Below, one piece after another: positions 51,424-63,129 of a DNA stretch of 64,000 bases. The stretch lies in assembly GCA_021234155.1 (NCBI GenBank), contig JAJEKV010000131.1, forward strand, positions 684,001-748,000. Reading direction: 5' to 3'. A model generated the notes under the pieces. That model had not been told where the DNA came from. It worked only from the letters and a program-made list of their open reading frames with translations, and ran no database searches. The translations under genes and the position numbers were made by a program. How positions within the stretch are numbered: the first letter of the stretch is position 1; each line of letters begins with the position of its first letter. The stretch is from Isoetes taiwanensis. Lineage: Eukaryota > Streptophyta > Lycopodiopsida > Isoetales > Isoetaceae.

Positions 51424-54156
51424 ACCATACGGTTTTTCGAACTAACATACAATATAGACCCTATCCGTAGATTTACGATTGATTGTGCCAAATTATATAA
51501 TCCCTTTCCGACTTTGTACCATATGCTTGCATGGACCATATGCTTGCACGGACCACCATGGACCTTGGTCACGTTGAGTTGGTCACGTTCCAGGGTAAAC
51601 ACGGCAGATTGATCACAGGGTCATGTTTATCATAGATTGATCACAGGGTCTATAACATATGTTGGGGCCGCCCTAGGTCATATAACATATGTTGGGGCCC
51701 TAGGTCATATAGGACCATTGAACCTAATGATAATGATAAACATGTTGAATGGGAAGACTTGATCTTTCTTGTTTTTACGCTTCTTGGACAAGATCTTGTG
51801 CAAAGCGTAACCACCTGCATCCAAGGCGAAAAGTTAATCCCCATAAGAATAAAGCCCGAGCCACATTCCTTTATATATAATGTCTTGGTTTTTCGAGGTT
51901 GATCCTTTAGCAACTCGAATGGCCATCGTGGCATAGCTTGGCGTCGATAATGTGAAAGCCGGTTGCAAATAATAAACTTGTAAGTGAGCGTTGATTTATC
52001 TAAATCTGCATCTTTTGGGAGATCCCAAGACCTTGTCAAGATCGATTCTGACTAATGGCTTTTGAGAATTATCATACTTTATGATTTTCCTGTATAAATG
52101 CAAATTATGGAATGGTCATGTCTTAATATTGCAAAAATAAATGCTATAATCAAATGTAAATACCATTTCATGTTCCTTGGCTTGACAATAACGTGCCTGT
52201 AACCACCAGATAAGTGTTCCATAGAGAATTCTCTGCAAAAAAGAATTGCAACTCATAAAGGAAACAAAAAAGTATCTAATATAAATGCATGCTCTTGAAC
52301 AGCATGTTCTTGAACAAAATCTCTATATGATGCATATTGGGTCTACTTGCGATTGGTTGACATGTGTCCGAGCTTAATGCGATCATATTCATGGCCTTAA
52401 TATAACAAAAGCATCATCATACATCACTTTTCAGCTATGCCCTGACCCTCTATGGAGATGGGAATAAAATCAATCAGATGGCATTTGAATATTTTCTTCC
52501 ATGTAAAGGGGAACTAAAAGCTTGTCAAATACATGAAGATATTTGTGTGAAAAACTTGCAATTGCCTGCAAATTTGCAGATGCTACTTCTTTTGTATAGG
52601 CTAGTTTAGCATGTTCTTTGGCTGCAAGAAAAGCACTAGACTCAGAGAAGCCAATATCAGCAGCCTCTACATCATCCCCATGAGCAAGTCTGTTTTGCTT
52701 AATGAGAATCTGAAAGAAATAAGCGACCGTTGTATATACATAAGTCTATAAAATAGTAAGCGGTATCAAAGCGATTTAAAAAGCTGCTCAAGATGCCCAA
52801 GAAGATTCTTTAAAACCTTACAAACAAGAAAGCGAAGATAAGCGCCAACAAACACAATTACAATTTATTTGAAACCGAAAAAACTACGTGTAAATCATAC
52901 TTGTAAACTTGAAGCGAGAAAATGCCTCTAAGTTCATCCTTCCCAAGCGCATCCCCTATTAGCTTTGCAATCTTACGGAAACTTTGTGTTGTGTCGAAGG
53001 ATAATTGCGAGGAATGATGGAAGTAAAGACCAAAGAGAATAACGGCATGCTTCATTTTTTGATGCCCTTTGGTCTTCCATCGGTGTGCACTATAGCATGA
53101 ACAAAAATGGTTACTAACAACATCAATGTTTGTAACAAGAGACAAATCATAAAAAATCTTACTCTGTTAGCTCTCTCAACAAGTTGATCACAAAGTGGTT
53201 TTATGTGTGTTACAAAATAGCATAATGTAAAGCCCACAATATGATGTTTTAATATAGGTAACAACCATACCGGGCTTCGACAAGTCTTCTCTATCCACGC
53301 AAGGGAGGAATTCCAAGAACTTTTACGGCCCCATGGCCACCAAATTTGCCCCAATGGCGATTATGAAACCCTGCACCACAAGCACAATAAAATAACATTT
53401 CGCATAAGTTCATTTGATCAACCCTTTATTTTTTGCTCATTAGATCTGAAAAAGAACACAATGCTGAAGCTCAATGACATATAGAAAAGCCGAAACCACG
53501 AACATTCTACCAAGCAACACTCAATAAAAAAATCCACGACCTTTGGCGGGGTTTCCAAAAGCCTAAGTGGATCTTGTAAGGAATTAAAGAATACTTTGTA
53601 TGGAAATACACGAATCTATTTGAGCTCAATACGTGCCATCAATCAAAAGAGATCAAAAGAGCCATCCATCACCCGTTTTCTTGAGCTCTCTTGTTGCCAA
53701 AGAAGAAAATGAAGCCCACTAAATAAACCACAAATAGGCAAACGGATAGCTCCTGGTCTTAGAAATGGTTGAAGCTGCCCTAATCTTCCACCTACGGATC
53801 CCTCCTTCCCGCCTTTCCTCCCTTAACGTTCAAAGCAGGGAAAAGAACACTGAAAACGTATGAGAGCTCGACCGTATACGGTCGACTAAACCACTAAAAA
53901 AACCCTTTACGTTCATGCAGTTGGCACGTACGTGTACATATGGTGAACCCCCCTTGGTATATATAAGCTTCTTCCTGCCTCTGGAATCTTTCTAGATGGT
54001 GTAATCATATATTGACGTCCCCAATAGATAAACTCCTCCAACATCCAACAACCAAATGTCCTACGACTAAATGGAACAATTGCATTTGTAAGACTATCTG
54101 GCATATGAGCATGGTAATCCCCATCAGTCTCATTAATATGTGAAAGAGAATATGTG
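51424..54156. other. Unassigned transposon-internal DNA, copy B
   Basis: Equivalent of 19,086-21,835. Minus-strand open stretches at 52,039-51,650, 53,145-52,858 and 53,354-53,052 have partners in copy A but no recognised family. Confidence 0.4.
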
Positions 54157-54804
54157 CTAAAACAGGCCTTGATTGAAAGTGTTGCAGACTTCCCCCTTGT
54201 TCGTCCTCTTACTTGTTGAGTGTCTACTACCATTCTTCTGCATCACTGAAAGAGGTACTTGAACCTCGTTCACGGCGTTACGAAGCCGAATTCTAGGTGG
54301 TGTGGATGAGGACGTGGATGGAAATCCAATTTCATGCCCCGGTGCAATTGGTGAGTTATATTGCAACCTCCTCATGTCTTTGCAAGATTATCCAAATTCC
54401 AATGTTGCAAAAATCAAATATAGAGGAAAACTTTATAGGCGTACCTCATCGGCCTTCGGCGCATCCAGTCTTTGAATAATCGGGAGGAGGTGCATCGCAC
54501 ACCATCAAATCTTATCTTATGGTCTTCTCGATCTTTGTACTCTAGTTTTCTCGCACCACGACACTTCAGGCACCAACAGGGCCATTTAGATTGATATAGA
54601 CTTTGGATGGGATCGATCCTTGCATTATCTGATCGTGTACCCCTACTAGAATGCGAAGAAGAAGAGTCCATTCTGCATTTAATCAATATTGCAATTGTAA
54701 AAAGTGTAGTTATACTAGAAAGTATCCTATTTCTTCTTGAATATTTGTACTTGGTGACTTGATGATGTGGCGCTTGTGTTTTCACTTTCGTACGAAGAGG
54801 CCAT
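54157..54804 (-). CDS. CACTA-type accessory ORF, copy B
   Basis: Equivalent of 21,836-22,481. It holds the same WPCWCLKCRGARKLEY motif (about 54,580-54,535) and the same second exon ending NTFNQGLF at 54,157. The start codon is at 54,802-54,804, but a base change near 54,790 shifts the first dozen codons relative to copy A. Confidence 0.45.
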
Positions 54805-55030
54805 CTTGATAAATTAAAGAAGTTAGCAATAGCATCCTTTTGAGCAGAGTTGCATGAGCTAATAACATGCATCAATAAAATTATCTTATTTTTTAAATTC
54901 TATAGCAAGGACCTAGGAAAAAACACTAGAGAAATTTATGTAGTAGAAATTTATGTCAATTCTAATAGTATTGCCAAATGAAATTATACAAGATTTTAAT
55001 CCCTATTGCGCTAGACAATCTATGCTTCTT

Positions 55031-56873
55031 TGGGATTCTCGAAAGCCGAGTTAATGATGTGTCGGGTGAGGCATCGAGATAGGGGCCCTCACCGAGGCAA
55101 GATTGAGACCCGAGCACTCAACCATTGACCATATCTTCACATTAGAACTCACGGTTGAAGACGCCAGGAACCACCGTCGGGATCTATATTGTTGCTTTCG
55201 TGGATTTTTGCGAAGGCATTTGACACCGCTTGTGCCTTGGGAAAAACTATGGGTAAGATTGAGATTTGCGAGAATGCAATGTACTGGGATATATGAAAGA
55301 AGCTTCGAATTGGGTTGCGCCCGACAAGCCAACCATTTGATAGTAGTATCGGGGTTCGTCAGGGATGCCCTCTCTCCCCAACATTGTTTGGGCTTTACAT
55401 TGATCAATTGAAGAGCTGGCTTGCTGATAATGGGGGCGACGGGGCTCACCTTCTCTACTAGATCATCAAGCGGTTAATATATCGCGATGATGTGGACCTC
55501 CTAGCTTACACACCAGCGGACATGCGCGACATCTCGATGCCCGGACACGATACATAGCGGCGATATCGCATCAACCTGGCCAAGACTAAGGTGGTTTTCA
55601 TATCATCTTCACGTCAGCCGAGGATCCCCTCCTTCAGTTACCGAGGGCAGAATGTGGAAGTAGCATCCACATACAAATATTTGGGAGTGGAGTATCCTTC
55701 TAATATGCACTGGGACACATCCATATGGCTATGAGTTACGGCGGGCTAGAAGGCACTATATGCAATGCAAAACAATAGTCATAGAGCGGAGTTGTATGAT
55801 TGGGCCCATCAGTCACACCTGTTCAAGGTCTTAGTGGAGCCTGTCCTTTTATACGGGGTTGAAGTATGGGGCCCAGTAGTATCCCTCGCTACTTGGAATG
55901 ACTTGGAGCAGGTGCAAAAAACCTTCTTGGTACGAGCACTAGTGGTGAAGTCCACAGTCCCATATCAAATTGTACTGCAGGAGATAGGAGTCTTGCCTCT
56001 CCAGAGGGCGGCCCTTGATCACCACATTGTCTATGCTTAGAAGGTGGTCAATATGGACGATGCTTGTCTCCCTAAACTAGCTTATATCATGGCAATGGGA
56101 CCATAGTGCCTCAAGGCCTGCTGGAGGGAAAATAGAGCTCAATGGTTGGCTAGATGGAATGTGCAGGAGCACAGGTGCATACATGTGCGAACAGAGGCAG
56201 ATCGCCATAGCTTGAGGCAATATCTTGGCGCTTGCTTTTCGGCAAGCTTTGGGATGTCGGCGCCCTTGAGCAGGTCAAGACAAACACACTACTAGCGCCA
56301 CATAAATCCCACATTTGGAACGAGGCCCGCAATGCGACCTGCACACCCACTTGCCCATGAAAAGACATAGACTCATTGCTTCCATTCGCACAGGGGCACA
56401 TCATCTTCGAATTGAGACAGGCAAATGGATTGGTGAGCCACGTTAGGACAGGCTCTGTCAATGCTGCCAAATGGGAGTCATTGAGGATGAATCTCATACC
56501 CTTCAAAGTTGCCCAAAGATATGATCAAACCGGACGGCTATCTTTGAGTTGGTCGGGGCCTGGTCACCGCTACATATGACATTGAGCACGGCATCCGTAC
56601 GAGTGCTAGGATCATACCTTCAGGAGGTCATGGACATGCGAGATCAGCTATGTCCTCGGGCACGCGCTTGACATGTATATATACATTTATTTCATGATGA
56701 TGTATACTTGTATAGTTTGACAACATTCTTATTACTGTCATGGTTTTTCCCTCGAAAACCCTTCGGAGCAAGGGTTTTTTTAACCTGGACAGTAATAAGT
56801 TTGCTGCGCTCCTTCTGGGTCCTATAGGCCGATTGGTCAGTGGATGATAAAAAACCATTCTTATTCTTATTTT
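55031..56873 (+). mobile_element. Third LINE family, copy B
   Basis: Equivalent of 22,711-24,530, with longer readable pieces. STIDHIFTLELTVEDARN is at 55,120, then LLYGVEVWGPVVSLATWNDL (about 55,850) and STVPYQIVLQEIGVLPLQRA (about 55,950). The C-terminal ELRQANGLVSHVRTGSVNAA is near 56,410. The cattcttattcttatttt tail ends at 56,873. The catalytic YADD region (about 55,480) is corrupted to a frame-broken form. Not a functional ORF as read. Confidence 0.82.
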
Positions 56874-58213
56874 ACCAACTACTATTTGGTAACTAGAGGC
56901 AACTTTAGTATCGTAAAAAATACTTAGAGTGAATTGCTACATTATATAATTCATCTAAGTATTAATTATTCTTGATATTTTTGGCCTTAAAAAAAATTTG
57001 GCCCGAAGTCCATTCGACTGACCCATCAACCTCGACGGTGCACTTTCGCTTTGTCGCCACCCGGTTGGCAATGGCCTCGAAGTTTATCGGTCGGTATTTC
57101 TGCGGCCAAACAATTATCTAATACGTAAATGTTTATAGAAGGCATACATGGCATGCTAGTTAGAACTAGTAGAAACTATAATCTAAGAGAATGTATTTTT
57201 TATCCCCTGAGAAAAACCATTTTGCAAAGATGCAATGGTCTATATACTTCAGGGAGGATGTAATTTTTTTCCCTCTTGAAAACCACTTTCTTGAAAGATG
57301 CAATGGTCTAACTTTGGTGACAAAAATATGTGACTATATTTTCGTCACACGTGTGACATAATATACATGAATTTTAAGAATTTTATAAGTGGTAGTTGCA
57401 AAGGTCTAACTTTGGTGACAAAAATATGTGACTATATTTTCGTCACATTTGTGACAAAATATACATGAATTTTAAGAAATTTATAAGTGGTTTTATTCCC
57501 GCCCAAATCAATGCCACCTAAGAGAAATCAAGAAGAAAAAAAAAGTCAGTAGTTTGAGCACCTCTCAGAAGATACGAACGCCGCCTCGACCTCCTGATAG
57601 AAGCTCTGCTGGAACAGAAGGAGAGTTTTTCGTAGAACAAGTAGGTGTCAACGACCCCTTAGTTTCCTTTTTTGGCAACTTTTTCCTAGAACGGTGCAAA
57701 GGGCAATACATTTTTTTCTTGTTCCTGCCAAATTCGAGCACAGGAGGAGCCAAGAAGCATCAGGAGGATTCATCAGGTGGGATTCATCAGAGTTTTTATT
57801 TTCTACTCAGCGTTTGTCTAGAAGCCAATGCAACCTCTTGTGAGCAATCAAGCTTCGTGTATAGTCTGATTGGTATGATGGACACACCCTGTGTCTTGGT
57901 CTAAAAGCATGAAATGATCATTTATTTGGCAGACCGCTGTACAATTTCTCACAATGACTTGGCTTCTGATAACCACTAACATCAGATTCACTAGATTTGC
58001 CAAAGTACATCCTGAATTTTGAATGCCAAGATTCGGACATCGATTGCTAGTAATAAGGCATTCTATCTGGTTCGAGCGGCCGTGATTTTCTTAAGCGTGT
58101 AATTATCTATAACCTTTGTTTAGTTTATCCATTCAACCATGCCATATAGCTTTTATTCGCGAAGTGTTAATTCATTTCTAAAATGCTAATCATATAGGTG
58201 CAAAATTATTGAC
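56874..58213. other. Right end of copy B, non-coding
   Basis: Equivalent of 24,531-25,854. It includes the clean two-unit repeat at 57,305-57,500. A plus-strand ORF at 57,554-57,904 (116 aa) is longer than its copy-A partner but matches no family I know. Confidence 0.5.
57305..57500. repeat. Two 98-bp tandem units with internal inverted gtcac/gtgac
   Basis: Units 57,305-57,402 and 57,403-57,500 both start ggtctaactttggtgacaaa and carry a ttcgtcaca/tgtgacaaaat inverted pair. The words match CACTA subterminal repeats near 63,832. This suggests a truncated CACTA end. Confidence 0.7.
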
Positions 58214-60001
58214 TTTGGAATATCACGGGTTACACAACAACATTATTTTGGTAACTATTATCATGTGAGTTCTGATCCTCTGCAATACCACCTCAACCTA
58301 TTTTATAAATATTTTCTAATTGAAACCAAATCTCTGTTAGGTCAACCTAGGAACTTATTTGAAAGATCACAAGGCAGACTTTTTCTCGTACTTGTTGACA
58401 AACTGTGGGGGCCGGGGAAGCATCAATGATGGCCAAATTGAAATTTTTACTTCAAAGGTATGGTGAAACACATGGAAATTACTTCTTTTCGCGGATGTTC
58501 TTATGTTATTATTATGGTACGCAAACTTAAGATATAAGCCACAAGCATGACATGATAACATCACATGCCTTGGGATTAGCACTACAACAATTATAAATAC
58601 CTCAAGCAACTTCTTCACTGTATCTTCCCTATTCTCTCATCATTAGTATCATCATATCCGAAGCATTATTGAGCTTAAAAGCCGGTTTTCCTAGTTATAG
58701 TTGTGGATTACATCCTGTTTGCATTGTCTTGGCCTATCCTTTAATGATATCTCAATAGTTGAATAGCTCTATTAGGTTCTTCATCAAGTCCGTCCGTGTA
58801 CTACATATTTGATTATATTTGTACCATATTGCAAAAATTTCTATAATATGGCTATCGAAATTGTTAACAGGGATAAGCACCATTTCACCATTCACAAAGG
58901 CTGTTTTCTTTGTGTATGATATAACATTATGATGTTTATTGTCTCCAAAAATAGTCTTTAAATGCATCTAAAGTGTTTCTTGTAAATCATGTTGGTTTCT
59001 TATCCCTTAGCATATGCTTGATGGAGATAAATTCATTGACTAGCCTAATCAAGTTTTACAGAAACCAATCTAACCTTATCTCCAAAACTCTACAAAAAAT
59101 CCCCTTTAGGCCAAAAATCAGGCAAATTGCTCTCATGTTGCACCACAATCACATCACCTCATGGAAATACTTCTGCGATACGATGCCCTCTGGATGCTAT
59201 TTCAGTGCCGATGGTTTTTAGTCCGCATAAAAACTTTAAGCCCCATTTGTGTTCTTCCCAACACTACCATCTCTTGTTTTTGTTTCAAGAGGCTGATTAG
59301 GCTATACACCCCTTCCGAAGCCACACTACTTGTTTGTTCTGAATTGGAGCTCTATGATGCTATCATTCATGGTGAACTGATTGTTGTTTTGTATTTATCT
59401 TCAAATTAAGGTGGCATCACACGACGAAATCAAGTCTTTACATGTATGACTAGAATAGCTTTGTTGTTTCGCTCCTCTTCATGTTCCCTTAGATGATATA
59501 GATTGCTTTTGTACTATATTGTGACAGAATAAATATGATGTAGTTACGAGATTTTGTTGATCTTTGGTTTCAACATGTGATATATCGTTCTTTGCATTGA
59601 AGACCTTGTGTTCTAGACATAAGCTTTAAGACATTCTCAATCTTCAAAGGATATGCCTGAGAATGTTGTTTTGGTTGCAGGTCTCTGTTGTCACCTGCCA
59701 TTGCATTTGTTTGGGAAATTTGAAGGATCAACTTCTGTCATAACAGGATAAGTATCTGCGCTTTCAATTCTGTATGTTGTATGTTCAATTCACAAAAATC
59801 TTAAGACAAGCGTCTCCACATCTTAAAGTTAGAACCTAGAAGCTTTTGCATGGGTAACCAAATTTTGCACCTCATATGTATATCTGTAGCATCCACATGC
59901 CAATACACTCTACACTTATCTTCAATGCCACCATATCCACTATTTGGTGCAGTTCCTTAGCCAATTATCCCAAAGACAATTATTTCTGCAATTATTTCTA
60001 G
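58214..60001. other. Unique AT-rich sequence right of copy B
   Basis: There is no similarity to the sequence right of copy A. Short ORFs on both strands (58,618-58,367 and 58,967-58,752 minus; 58,973-59,409 plus) match nothing I recognise. It may include introns of a gene that contains the exon at 60,002. Confidence 0.45.
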
Positions 60002-60087
60002 CTATGCTGAGCATGGGTGTGCCGAAGAAGCTTGACATCTATCTTGACAAGAAGCTGGCCAAGTGTGGCTTAGATCAAACTGTTAAG
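60002..60087 (+). CDS. Possible internal exon of an unidentified host gene
   Basis: A short open stretch with balanced composition reads GVPKKLDIYLDKKLAKCGLD in the middle. It is bounded by a good acceptor (tttctag, AG at 60,000-60,001) and a good donor (GTTAAG|GTAGAA at 60,088). Composition differs sharply from the AT-rich flanks. I do not recognise the protein. It could also be chance. Confidence 0.35.
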
Positions 60088-60127
60088 GTAGAACCTTTGT
60101 ATTTACCTGCATGTAGTTAGAAATTAC

Positions 60128-60212
60128 AACAGCATGATGCAATCCAATGCAAAACCAGCAGCATGATGCAATCCATGCAAAACCAGCAACGTGATGCAAT
60201 CCGATGCAAAAC
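60128..60212. repeat. Three-unit ~28-bp minisatellite
   Basis: Three units of the form cagcatgatgcaatccaatg plus caaaac follow each other with small changes (atgatg or gtgatg, ccaatg or ccatg or ccgatg). Confidence 0.85.
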
Positions 60213-60560
60213 TTTCATGATAACAGCTCTGATGCAATTACTTCGATTCTTGAACTTCTCCCTAAACTCCAATGCTGTGACACTTCCTCACTTATAATAG
60301 CCAGTCATTTTTCCTGCTTTGAACTTCGCTCATCATTCATCATTTCTGATACCTAATAATAGAAGACGCAAACATGAACAATTCAAAGGGAAAAAAGAAG
60401 AGGACATCAGAGCAAGAGACTTAAAAAAAGAGAAGGCAACGAAAGAAAAAGAGGAAAGACAAGCTACCGCAAAGAGAGTTCTTGTTATTGTGTCACCAAA
60501 AATACCTTATCCCATATTCTATCACTCACGAACATTTCTTGATTTTTAACCTCCATCGGC
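60213..60560. other. Spacer with a Lys/Glu-rich open stretch
   Basis: The only open stretch, 60,319-60,549, is low-complexity (KKEEDIRARDLKKEKATKEK) and lies in A-rich DNA, so I do not call it a gene. Confidence 0.4.
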
Positions 60561-60570
60561 GGTATTATAC

Positions 60571-61288
60571 CATGGTCAACAACTGGTTAAATTCTACCCC
60601 TCCGAGTCACGAAGAACATTTGCAAGAGGAGGGCATCCGAAGAGAGGCAGCCGATATTGAATGCTGGCCGAGGCGACCTAAGGGAGATAGAAGCCGGGCT
60701 GACTGCTTTAACCCGGGGTGAGATGCATACACGGGGATGGGAGGGCCATCATCAATGGCGAGCCTTCGAGCTTCCCCATCCTGAGAGTGGTATGAGGCTT
60801 CTCAGGTCTTTTACGGGGTGAGATCCGGGACATTATAAGCGGACTACGACAATGCTCGGTCGATATGAGCCTCGAGGCCGACCGCTACCATCATGAGCTG
60901 CTCCAGAAATTCGGCGGCTCGGTGGTTTTACTCCAGTGGAAGCCGACTGGAAGCCGCCCGTGAGTTTTCGGGAACAACGGAAAGGGCCTGCGTGAGCAAC
61001 ACAGAAGGCCCAATAAGGCAACAACGCGGAAAAGAGGCCAACACGTAGAGCAAGAGATCCAAGCGTGGGCCCGATCAGCAGAATAAACCGCCCATCAAGA
61101 GATGGAGGAAATCCCACGGCCTCACAAGGCGGCAGCCAATACAAAAGAGAAATTAAAGGTTATTGGAAGCATAGGCAAACACACAAGCTCCAATCGGCGG
61201 CAAGGGGATGGGTGGAGGCGCGACGCCCCATCCCGCCACCGCGAGCAAGACATTGCTAAAGAAGCCCGCCCGCCTCAGGCTGATACCT
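60571..61288 (+). pseudogene. Broken GC-rich coding region upstream of the H3-like segment
   Basis: From the ATG at 60,571 (MVNNWLNSTPPSHEEHLQEE) a hydrophilic protein can be followed through several frames. One frame has DLREIEAGLTALTRGEMHTR near 60,680. Another has EIRDIISGLRQCSVDMSLEA near 60,825, then DRYHHELLQKFGG. A basic stretch follows up to about 61,260. Base composition is clearly more GC-rich than the flanks. The family is unknown; some of it looks like amphipathic helix. It may be the N-terminal part of the H3-like gene or a separate gene. Confidence 0.4.
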
Positions 61289-61595
61289 CAAGGAAGTCCC
61301 ATCGCTTGGACTGGGCGCAGGTGGCCTTACGAGAGATCCGTGAAAGTATCCCGAGACTCGGGTTGTTGATAAGGTTTGCCCTTCCGTAGGTTGGTTATGG
61401 AGATAGCCCAAGAATTTAAGACCGATCTTCCGCTTCGGACCCGCCATTTTGGCGCCTTGAGGTCTTTGAAGCCTACCTAATAGCTCTCTTTAGTGGCGCA
61501 AACCTTTGCACCATCCGCGCAGAGTGACCATCATGACCAAGGACTTAGCTCTTGCCCGAGAGAATCCGGAGAGGCTCTGTAGTTGCGCCGGGCAT
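61289..61595 (+). pseudogene. Histone H3-like pseudogene or corrupted gene
   Basis: Reading through three frames, the segment aligns with the whole histone fold of H3: RKSHR then VALREIRE at 61,321 (H3 VALREIRK), LLIR at about 61,363, RLVMEIAQEFKTDL at about 61,390-61,430 (H3 RLVREIAQDFKTDL), EVFEAYLIALFSGANLCTI at about 61,458-61,515 (H3 EAAEAYLVGLFEDTNLCAI), RVTIMTKDLALAR at about 61,522-61,560 (H3 RVTIMPKDIQLAR), then RIRRG. Loop 1 has roughly the ordinary H3 length, not the longer loop of many centromeric H3s. The K-S/T-rich H3 N-tail is not visible. Breaks occur at about 61,390, 61,455 and 61,520. Several fall where the H3 codons would be CAG, so some may be sequence errors. Intact H3 would package DNA in the nucleosome core. 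Confidence 0.75.
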
Positions 61596-62947
61596 CGCCA
61601 TTGTAACCATTTTGTGAATACCAATGTTAATCTAAGTTTTATCATCGTCTTCTTGTTCTGAAACAACTATTTGTATCACGATTGTTGAATTTTAATATTT
61701 ATTAAAAAAAAGGGGGAACAAAAGCAAATCTTGGCGTCGACATAAAAGTAGGTAAGAGTACTTAAAAAGGTTTTAGGGTTCGTCTTTTTTTTTTTTATCC
61801 CTTTCCTTTTTGATTCATCCTTCTCTCATTCCTTCCAGGCCCATGGCTGCCAGCACCTGCTTAAATGGTACCAAGGCAGGAGAACCTTTGGGACCCTCAA
61901 GTCCCCTTTGTTCTCCTGACCTTTCCTTCTCCAACACATCGACCTCATCTCCAACATGCGAGGCACCCGACTATGCCGGTTGGAGTTCTATCTGAGGAGA
62001 TGCTTACTCTCTGCATCCCCACGGGAGAACCCCCACAATTTGTACATCGAGCAGTGGTGAAGGATTATCTTGGAGGGGCAAGAGTGGCTACGAGGTCCTC
62101 GGGGCAAGCTCGGTGGAGCGGCAACCACCCGTCGTCGTGCATGAGGGACAGGAGTTCCTCGAGGTGTCCCTGCTCTGGCCATCCTCATGGACCCGGTATG
62201 TCGAGATGAGACCTTGTCGGCCGAGAAGGGCAAGCTCCCGTCTCGTCGGATGATGAAGAGGATGAGCACATTGGGATGGGCGACTTGATACGCTAGAGGC
62301 GGTAGCTCGGGAAATGCCACCCGCAGGGAGGGGGGAGGGCCTTGACCCGGATTAGATGTCCTTCCAGTTATATATCACCAAGGTCAGGAGTTCCTCCTCT
62401 TGGATGATATTATATGGATATACAATGTAGTGGCCGCTTCAAGAGGCGAGAAGGTCTGAGGAGTCCTCTATGAGCTGGCCAAATATTGCATGGGCGACTT
62501 CGCCGATTTCTCGTGGACCTTCCTCAGGAGGTGCAACTTGCTTCAATCTGGGTCATAAAAGCTAGTTCGATTTTTTTTATTATCTTGTAGCACATAGTAC
62601 GTGATTATGTTGGTAAGGGGCATGGTCGTGAAGTAGATATCAAGGGAAAAAAACATTGAGATCAAGTACCATGTGAGGAGAAAAGGCGATGTGCATGTAG
62701 GTTTTATCTAAGTTGTTGTACATGTTTATAACTTTTAATATTGTAGCCATATAATTTATTTTTTTCCTATGTAGTTGGATATGTACGAATCATCAAGCGG
62801 TGAAAGTTCAAGCAATGGATCTAGCATAATCGCTTTGGAAGTGAAGATACTACATCTAGTCTTGGTGGTGAGGAGGTTGAAATTAATAGTGTTTAATCAA
62901 ACATCTTTATTATTTCGTTTGTCATAAACTTCTTCGTAAACAATTCA
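61596..62947. other. Mixed region with coding-like GC-rich block, unassigned
   Basis: 61,600-61,800 is AT-rich. From 61,840 to about 62,570 the sequence is GC-richer and codon-like. Plus-strand pieces include MAASTCLNGTKAGEPLGPSS at 61,843 and, near 62,465-62,560, YELAKYCMGDFADFSWTFLR. Frames break repeatedly and I recognise no family. It lies just inside the CACTA terminus at 63,832, so it could be captured or transposon-encoded sequence. Confidence 0.4.
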
Positions 62948-63100
62948 TGTGTATTGTTCTTTTGAGACATTATGAACTATTGCTTCTATGTTTCTATGAG
63001 ACATTATGAACTATGCTTCTATGTGCATTGTTCTTTTGAGACATTATTAACTATGCTTCTATGTGTATTGCTTCTATGTTTCATAAAAAAATTTCTTCTC
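62948..63100. repeat. Short tandem repeats, tgagacattatgaactat type
   Basis: Units of about 45-55 bp built from tgttcttttgagacattatg and aactatgcttctatgt occur three to four times with deletions. Confidence 0.8.
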
Positions 63101-63129
63101 AGACATTGTGAACTAATCATTATGAATTA

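Larger units (their letters stand above)
31831..58213. repeat. Copy B of the ~26-kb direct duplication
   Basis: Same order and orientation of features as copy A. It is slightly longer because of indels. The right end is defined by the loss of similarity after the shared gcaaaattattgac at 58,200-58,213. Identity to copy A ranges from almost perfect (for example 40,217-40,900 or 47,777-48,130) to visibly corrupted, with the mismatches clustered at CAG/CTG, CG and homopolymers. Confidence 0.95.

Noticed and set aside
1-58213. Cytosine deamination or RIP-like mutation as the cause of copy differences
   Set aside because: The changes are mostly CTG to ACG/CCG, CAG to CGG/CG, and indels, not C-to-T with G-to-A.
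58580-58590. cactacaacaa as the partner end of the CACTA terminus at 63,832
   Set aside because: Only the first eight bases match, the flanking triplet tag does not match ttg, and there is no subterminal repeat array beside it.
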